DNA of 64,000 nt from Merluccius polli (lineage: Eukaryota; Chordata; Actinopteri; Gadiformes; Merlucciidae): positions 206,001 to 270,000 of the forward strand of contig JAOPHQ010004848.1 in NCBI GenBank assembly GCA_030340625.1, written 5' to 3'. The notes below the pieces were generated by a model that worked only from the letters and a program-made list of their open reading frames with translations, was not told the origin of the DNA and ran no database searches. This document shows, in pieces, positions 60,401 to 64,000 of the stretch (position 1 is its first letter; every line of letters starts with the position of its first letter). The position numbers and the translations under genes are program-made.

Positions 60401-62915
60401 CTAAAGATTTGCATGATGCCGCTGCTGCACTCAGGAGTACCGCACTGGGCCAGAACCTGGAAGGTCAGTGGCACAGAAACCTCAAGGGCCTCAGAAATAC
60501 CACTACTCAGGGTCTCAATCTTCATCCTGCGAAGCATCTGCACCAGTTTGTTGAAGATGTATGCCCTTCTCTCACCCTCAGTATCAGGCAAAGTTGCCAG
60601 TTCTCTAAGGAGAGCCAGACCAGCATCCTTATCCAGGATTACACTCTTGTCATCAACAGCCTCCATGTGCAAAGACTTCACATTGGCCTCAACTGCAAAT
60701 TTCAAAATTATGAATTCTGTCATTACACAACATTTTTTAAGAAACAGTCAAATGTATTTGCAAATGAATTCCGACATTAGATCACATTTATTTAGTATTT
60801 TGATTCACTGTCCTTGCATTTTTAGCCTTAACAAACATTTGAATCTACAAATGTTGTCCCTCTTTAGGCCTATTACCTAATGCTGCAACCCTGTACATTT
60901 ATGTTCGGAAGAATGACACAAGATAGACAGACAGAGAGAGACAGATAGACAATCAGTCATTTTCTTATAACAATAGTGAATGATAAAGCTCCAGACTTAC
61001 TGTAGTCAAAGATTCTGTCATTGTGAGCCGAAATCTCCAGCAAGGTCAGGGCTTGTTTTCCAATGTTGGTAACTCCATATTCTCCCCTACAGCAAACAAC
61101 AACTAATTTAGCAAAAACAGTATGGTTCCTTAAGGGCAGGTAAAATTAAAACATTGAGGCATGTGCTGGAGCAATAAAAAGTTGGGACATACTTGTGAGA
61201 GAAAGGCACCAACATGTGTCTTTCAGTGCAGGAACCAAAGGTCATGTGCTTGTTGTCATTATCAAACTTGTACTGGCAGGTCTGTGAGCTCCTGATCAGC
61301 TGGGCAAGAGGGTAGTGCTGCAGGTAGACAAACAGTTAGCAAACAGGATCATTGAACTGAAGTGATTTTTACTGTGAAACACCATCAAGCAACCAAGCAT
61401 GAAGTGTGTAGGGTAGCGTACCATGCCAGAGATAAGGGCCAAGGGGCTTGTTTGGTCTCTCATTGGGACAAATTTTTCACATCTAGAAAGATCCCTGCTG
61501 AGGCTGATGTCGGTTGCAATTGTCTGTGTTTCAGTAATGGTGGATTGGGTCTTGCATTTGCCATAGATGGTGGGCTGTATGAGACAGAGCACATCAGTAT
61601 TTTCTGTATATATTTGACCACTTTATATTCTTTGATTACTTTATGCATGCATTTTTCTTGTGTAGCAAACATACCATGTTCTTGTTCTTGTCCTCCTCCA
61701 CCAAAGGCACCAGCAGAGCAGAGATGATTCCTCTCTTCATGTTCAGGATGGTAGTCGTCTCCCCTTCTTCAGGATAGAGCTTCACATCGTACACTCCCTC
61801 AACCACTACCTTCAGGGGATACCTGGAGAAAATAACACACAATATAAACACAGTATGTCACTAACATGAAGGAATACAGAGCGTATTCATGGTTTTCAAT
61901 ATCTGTTCATTTTATTTGAAGATGTCAAATGATTTTCAGTTACTTCTCCATTTCAGTAGCGAAGGCATCAGATCTAGGAGCCGGTGCGAACACTGGGCTA
62001 CCATCAGCACCAGTGTCAACCACTTCACTCAGACGACAGCCAGTGGTGCGAACGATGAAGCTACACATCTGTGGCACTTCAATCTCAACCTTGTTGTAAA
62101 AGAAAAAGTGAACTTCTTTATCACATCTTCAAATCATGATGTAATTGAAGAAAAAATAGATATTGGTGTGTGAGAGATCTTGACTTGTACCTTGCAGGAG
62201 CCCTTGGGTCCATTTCCAAGCTTGGAGGCTCCATTGATTGCATTAAGGGACTCGGTTTCATACTGATATTCATACTTGTGTAGAGTCTTGTATCTCTGAG
62301 CCACTATATGAGGAAAGAGACATCAAAAGGTGACCAGAAGGTCCCATAATATCAGTGGGACTATCAATTGGGTGTATACAAAACAAACAAAAACGCTTTT
62401 CCCCATCAACCATCAAATATTACATACAACTTACACAAACATGTTGGGAGGTCTTCAACTTGGGCAGCTGTAGGGTAAAAGAGTAGAGTACCTAATTTTA
62501 GAATGTTCAAAATACAGAAATACTTCTGAAATAAGCTAAATGGATGATAATATAGAATACAATAGAAGAGTGGACATATTAAAATCATCAACAATAAAAA
62601 TGAATCAACCCACCATTTATTACTTGATTTGGGTTTACAACATACAAAACAGGTTAGATATACATTTGAAATCAATAAAGACACACTAATAATACAGAAA
62701 TATAAATAAGGCATTTTTCTTTGTGATAAATACAAAACCTTTTTTGTTATAAAATCTTCAGGTTATATATTGAACATGGAGCATCGTCAGGCTATATATG
62801 GAAATATAGAGTAACTGTTATTTTTCATCTACACTACAAAAGATCCAAAGTGGTACTCACAGGCCAGGGCCACTGTGCTTAGGAGAAGCAGAAGGCAGAG
62901 CTTTGATTCCCCCAT
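35526..62915 (-). CDS. apob: Apolipoprotein B, copy 2 (29 coding exons, 3772 aa)
   Basis: Second full apoB gene, with the same role as copy 1. Exons 5' to 3': 62861-62915, 62435-62467, 62191-62303, 61944-62089, 61675-61822, 61422-61574, 61193-61317, 61001-61086, 60245-60692, 60015-60129, 59778-59924, 59465-59655, 59053-59257, 58780-58953, 58497-58700, 58235-58402, 57940-58142, 46516-46698, 46285-46415, 45966-46176, 45708-45880, 45449-45606, 43983-44092, 43509-43882, 37435-43404, 37218-37329, 37108-37131, 36820-37006, 35526-36497. They total 11319 nt with consistent phases and GT-AG borders. The signal peptide is MGESKLCLLLLLSTVALA. The exon number equals that of human APOB, so this copy keeps the ancestral layout. 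Cysteine contexts match human apoB (QMCSF, YGKC, AQCGTPEC, GDCTGDKD). Intron 17 spans 11.2 kb of nested repeats and needs unusually long-range splicing. Confidence 0.94.
36820..37329 (-). CDS. apoB copy 2, exons 26-28, including a 24-nt micro-exon
   Basis: Exon 26 (37218-37329, 112 nt) encodes SSNTNFANEALMMTNRAVL onward. Exon 27 (37108-37131) is a micro-exon of 24 nt giving GKRQVDG. Exon 28 (36820-37006, 187 nt) gives ISRQSLNVDITSPTF through LYSRYA. Phases 1, 2, 2 and 0 join without gaps. Copy 1 lacks separate exons 26-28; its exon 25 runs directly into the exon 28 counterpart. Confidence 0.88.
37435..43404 (-). CDS. apoB copy 2, exon 25: 6-kb giant exon
   Basis: This exon encodes about residues 1352-3341 and is the counterpart of the large exon 26 of human APOB. 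Amphipathic beta strands fill 43404 to about 41670 (landmark IYGKNLIRAKPLVFASSHEY, human LYSKFLLKAEPLAFTFSHDY). A long helical region of about 630 aa follows (41665 to about 39765), including an LEIPQKLDATVDF stretch close to human LELPQKAEALKLF. A second beta-belt region runs to the end of the exon. The stretch facing the human LDL-receptor site B reads SLTTIRGIK, with only two basic residues. It is 525 codons longer than copy 1's fused exon 25. Confidence 0.93.
43509..46698 (-). CDS. apoB copy 2, exons 18-24: remaining lipid-pocket sheets
   Basis: Seven exons encode about residues 905-1351. They include NECTVFFAGMKYC (exon 18), the counterpart of a conserved cysteine pair in human apoB, DIQIPDYDVEAGFRLG (exon 20) and FVIAIPVPLGGKSTEEL (exon 24). 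Intron 22 (44093 side to 45448) carries the hairpin/TIR element described separately. The degenerate relic at 25400-27490 derives from this part plus the start of exon 25. Confidence 0.92.
44163..45435. mobile_element. Hairpin-capped TIR element, copy 1, in intron 22 of apoB copy 2
   Basis: A near-perfect hairpin of about 42-bp arms (44166-44310; GGATAATGCCC, CATTATCAGAAGTTAATGGA) is followed by a core with perfect 14-bp inverted repeats CTTATACCATGGTC at 44313-44326 and 45422-45435. The core holds about 2.8 tandem copies of a 191-bp unit (44609, 44801, 44991). A second copy of the same element lies at 47226-50015. It has no ORF, so it is a non-autonomous element of unassigned superfamily. 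Confidence 0.8.
44609..45150. repeat. 191-bp tandem repeats in the TIR element
   Basis: The unit starts GGGAATCGCGACGG and contains AAGTGTACATATTTATAATT and TATAACCGCG. Copies start at 44609, 44801 and 44991, the last one incomplete. The second element copy has one unit fewer, which accounts for the 191-bp length difference between the cores. Confidence 0.9.
47666..49386. mobile_element. 1721-bp insertion with 9-bp target-site duplication
   Basis: It is bounded by the perfect 9-bp direct repeat GCGACGGCC (47657-47665 and 49387-49395). The start GGGGTCCGCCCTTTATTACG and the reversed end GGTTACATGCCGCTATTCCG form a weak inverted repeat, each continuing into CGACA. Near the left end TATTACGACA recurs many times (47680-47850), followed by three copies of a CTTTTCATAGAAAGTGCAAT-containing unit. 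A 9-bp duplication would fit a Mutator-like element, but this is only a guess. No transposase is present. Confidence 0.65.
48520..48885 (+). repeat. Interspersed ~380-bp repeat, copy B
   Basis: Plus-strand relative of the segments at 56935-57315 and (inverted) 35000-35392, sharing ATATGTATCAGCAG, CAAATAAAGTGAGTTA and GGCAGCCTTCTTCC. It lies inside the 47666-49386 insertion and is the most diverged of the three copies. Confidence 0.65.
50016..50600. repeat. Purine-rich GAAGCTGAAATAGTAGAAG tandem array
   Basis: Degenerate tandem repeats of about 30-48 bp (GCTGAAATAGTAGAAGAATC, TGAAAGTAGTAG). The array continues the repeat at 47190-47220 and has a paralogous array at 55440-55880 followed by the same unique sequence (CAGCCCAATCTGGCAACACT). 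The long minus-strand ORF over it is a low-complexity artefact. Confidence 0.9.
50601..51455. repeat. Moderately repeated intron segment with poly(C)-rich minisatellite
   Basis: Sequence with GCTATCGAAATTTCGT landmarks recurs within the window at 52365-52950 and 55890-56560, so it belongs to a family with at least three local copies. At 51318-51450 there is a GC-rich minisatellite (GGTCCGCGGTGTG, TTACTATTGCG, poly C), which also appears at 52105-52205 and 54425-54605. Confidence 0.7.
51456..52103 (+). mobile_element. Transposon fragment with a MADF-like first exon
   Basis: The open frame from 51745 starts MEDKLIIAVGNRAILYD, continues KDTNRRDLAWRELSLEVGEP and is followed by a good donor (AG/GTAACATG) at about 51868. 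This resembles the start of MADF domains, which accompany PIF/Harbinger transposons in fish. CCCACTGGATGC (51470-51481) and GCAGTGGG (52091-52098) form weak inverted ends. The remainder of a MADF protein or a transposase is missing, so this is a short, probably non-autonomous derivative. The frame after the donor ends at 51990. Confidence 0.5.
52104..52959. repeat. Second local copy of the GCTATCGAAATTTCGT repeat family
   Basis: It repeats much of 50690-51260 and 55990-56560, including AGGCCTACGATGTGTAAC and GGTCCGCCGGTTACAATG (the latter duplicated in this copy). It is cut at CTAGATAG by the 2.1-kb element that follows and continues at 55048. Confidence 0.75.
52960..55047. mobile_element. 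Long-inverted-repeat element with 8-bp target-site duplication
   Basis: Terminal sequence GTCAGGGTACTAAAGTATAA pairs with its complement at the right end. The arms stay complementary for several hundred bases (left arm to about 53560; right arm from about 53955, when the nested element 54186-54701 is removed). The perfect 8-bp duplication CTAGATAG flanks it (52952-52959 and 55048-55055). The central part is unique and non-coding. The 8-bp duplication fits hAT or a related group, but the termini lack the CAG start. Confidence 0.85.
54186..54701. mobile_element. hAT-type MITE nested in the long-inverted-repeat element
   Basis: The termini CAGTGTTGGGTAGTAAC and CTAGCACAACACTG share CAGTGTTG, and the flanking direct repeat CCTATAAT (54178-54185 and 54702-54709) is a perfect 8-bp target-site duplication. 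The GTAACGCG/AGTAACTAGT-rich interior is typical of a very common teleost hAT MITE. It has acquired GC-rich minisatellite units with poly(C) runs (54425-54605). Confidence 0.85.
55440..55885. repeat. Purine-rich GAAGCTGAAATAGTAGAAG tandem array, second copy
   Basis: Paralogue of the array at 50016-50600, with the same flanking sequence on both sides (a CTAGAAAATGCATTTCCTGC segment to the left, as at 47110, and GCAGCCCAATCTGGCAACAC to the right). This indicates a local segmental duplication of a unit of more than 1 kb. Confidence 0.9.
56731..56935. repeat. Tandem hairpin repeats
   Basis: Four copies of a roughly 50-bp unit made of AATAAAGATTTCGATATCTA and a 24-bp palindrome (GTGTGAATGCTCNAGCATTC ending in ACAC). 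The last copy has a perfect palindrome with centre CTCGAG. Each unit can form a stable hairpin. Confidence 0.9.
56936..57315 (+). repeat. Interspersed ~380-bp repeat, copy C
   Basis: Best preserved plus-strand member of the family also found at 48520-48885 and inverted at 35000-35392. It starts ATGTATCAACAGGCTGTAAT and ends near GCCTTCTTCCTCAAAGAACA. An internal CAAATAAAGTGAGTTAAAGC could act as a poly(A) signal, as in an LTR. Confidence 0.7.
57940..62915 (-). CDS. apoB copy 2, exons 1-17: signal peptide and N-terminal lipid-transfer module
   Basis: These exons encode about residues 1-904. Landmarks are KRGIISALLVPLVEEDK (exon 5), TSPLALISGM (exon 6), FNKLVQMLRRM and AQCGTPECSSGI (exon 9), QKRIAAYLVLMKDP (exon 12), GMEGKGFEPTVEALFGENG (exon 14), HYIFMDNEFFLPSATGMP (exon 16) and PSAGIEFVTAFG (exon 17). 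This is the Vitellogenin_N-type module that in human apoB contacts MTP. Exons 3, 4, 5, 7, 8, 11, 15, 16 and 17 have exactly the lengths of copy 1, and the rest differ by multiples of three. Exon 2 is only 33 nt. Confidence 0.93.
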
Positions 62916-62997
62916 GTTGGGTTCACTGAAGCTCTCTCTGCTCTTGGGGACTTGACGAGAACTCCGACGAGACTGATACCGTAACGTCAGTGTGGGT

Positions 62998-63005
62998 CTT
63001 TTATA
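62998..63005 (-). promoter_or_regulatory. TATA box of apoB copy 2
   Basis: The minus strand reads TATAAAAG, 83 bp upstream of the ATG at 62915. The expected start of transcription is near 62968. Confidence 0.8.
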
Positions 63006-63065
63006 CCCTCAGTTGTACTCATTCACAGTGGCTGAAAAACAGTACAGAGAGTACTTTGGAAGGCT

Positions 63066-63106
63066 CAAAGTCTACTGCCCACTCCAATGTGAAAGGACAA
63101 AGGCAA
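63066..63106. promoter_or_regulatory. HNF4-like sites upstream of apoB copy 2
   Basis: CAAAGTCT at 63066-63073 lies 68 bp from the TATA box, exactly as in copy 1. AGGACAAAGGCAA at 63094-63106 matches the DR1 consensus AGGNCAAAGGTCA at 11 of 13 positions. The conserved order and spacing support a shared liver/intestine enhancer of the basal promoter. Binding is inferred. Confidence 0.55.
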
Positions 63107-64000
63107 AAAGTTCACAGAGGTGTCTTAGAGCCAAACACTGTTCTGCAAACAGAACAATGCATTCTGATTGATTGGTGATAAAAAAAAAAAGTAAACATAA
63201 AATAATTTTGTGTTGACTCAAATGATTTTCTGATGTTGATTTGATTAATTTAAATATGATAAAAAGAGACATAAGACAATCCATTGCAACTGCATAAAAT
63301 GTAAGTACAGCTCAATATTAAATGCATATTTAAAATTAGGTTTAAGTTCATCATTTTTATCTTGAATTATTATCAGCTAGGGAGTTCATTATTTTAAATA
63401 TCTGGACTAACCAGCATTATTGCAATCAATAGAGAAGGCGCTTAACATTGATCAACGATACAATTAAACTGTTGTTTAGTAATATGCTCCCAAATGAATA
63501 GTGAGTGATCTAGACATGTCCCAAAGACAAAGTCCCTTCCCATGTGAAAATGATTGCAGTATCAAGCCTTTGATGCCTTGACAGTGCACAATTTAATTGG
63601 AATATTTAAAATTACTCTTTCTGTCAGTGATTCAAACAGTAAACAAATAACGTTTTCAAAGGACAATGGTGATGTTGTTTATTTTAATTGTATAGTTTCA
63701 TATATTTGATATAGCTACTGCAAATTATGAACTTCTCTTGGTTTCTGCAAAAATATGTCACTTGAGAATTTGCTAACTAAATGTTTAGTATTCTGCTTGT
63801 ACTCCACAGTAGTATGTTCTCATGTTATGTTAAGGAACATTTATACCGAAGTATACTAAACTGCACTAAAATTATTGTTCAAATGTAAATTTAGCCTGAA
63901 TTAACTCTAGTGGCATTCATTTACAATTCTGATAGCTGTCTAGACTCTGGCATATCTACAATAAACCTGTATCTGCAATAAATAAATACATTTGATAACC
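63107..64000. other. Upstream flank of apoB copy 2
   Basis: AT-rich sequence with no coding signal, RNA gene or clear repeat. More distal regulatory elements could lie here but cannot be read from sequence alone. Confidence 0.5.

Overview
The window is vertebrate, almost certainly teleost fish, DNA. It carries two tandem, same-strand (minus) multi-exon genes for apolipoprotein B (apoB), the non-exchangeable scaffold protein of VLDL/LDL-type lipoproteins. It is also rich in hAT-type elements, non-autonomous inverted-repeat elements and microsatellites of the kind common in teleost introns. No sequence search was run: every family assignment comes from reading the translations and motifs. All exon borders were placed by GT-AG splice sites, reading-frame continuity and comparison of the two copies.

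Region by region: (1) 319-15119 is apoB copy 1 (26 coding exons, predicted 3198 aa) with its poly(A) signal, TATA box and upstream HNF4-like sites. (2) 15120-35400 is intergenic. It holds a ~5-kb inverted repeat built of 142-bp tandem units around tetranucleotide-type microsatellites (16875-21915), a 1.47-kb non-autonomous hAT element with internal 152-bp tandem repeats (23695-25165), a degenerate third partial apoB copy (about 25400-27490), and a broken ZMYM1/DUF4371-type hAT transposase gene (about 28227-33480). That gene is itself interrupted by a complete hAT transposon (29629-33200) with perfect 14-bp terminal inverted repeats, a perfect 8-bp target-site duplication and an uninterrupted 659-aa transposase. 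(3) 35439-63106 is apoB copy 2 (29 coding exons, predicted 3772 aa; human APOB also has 29 exons). Its intron 17 is 11.2 kb and packed with nested elements, whereas the same intron in copy 1 is 124 bp.

Both apoB copies look functional. The coding exons sum to exact multiples of three, have signal peptides, keep the N-terminal cysteines of the lipid-transfer module, and have near-identical promoter layout: TATA box, then CAAAGTCT exactly 68 bp upstream, then a DR1-like HNF4 element. Copy 1 is shorter through loss of about 400 aa from the central helical region and a second deletion that fused the large exon with the counterpart of copy 2 exon 28.

The most noteworthy items are the intact hAT transposon nested in an older hAT gene, the large palindromic tandem-repeat structure, the third apoB relic showing a history of at least three copies, the parallel promoter architecture, and the stack of nested insertions with readable target-site duplications in intron 17 of copy 2.
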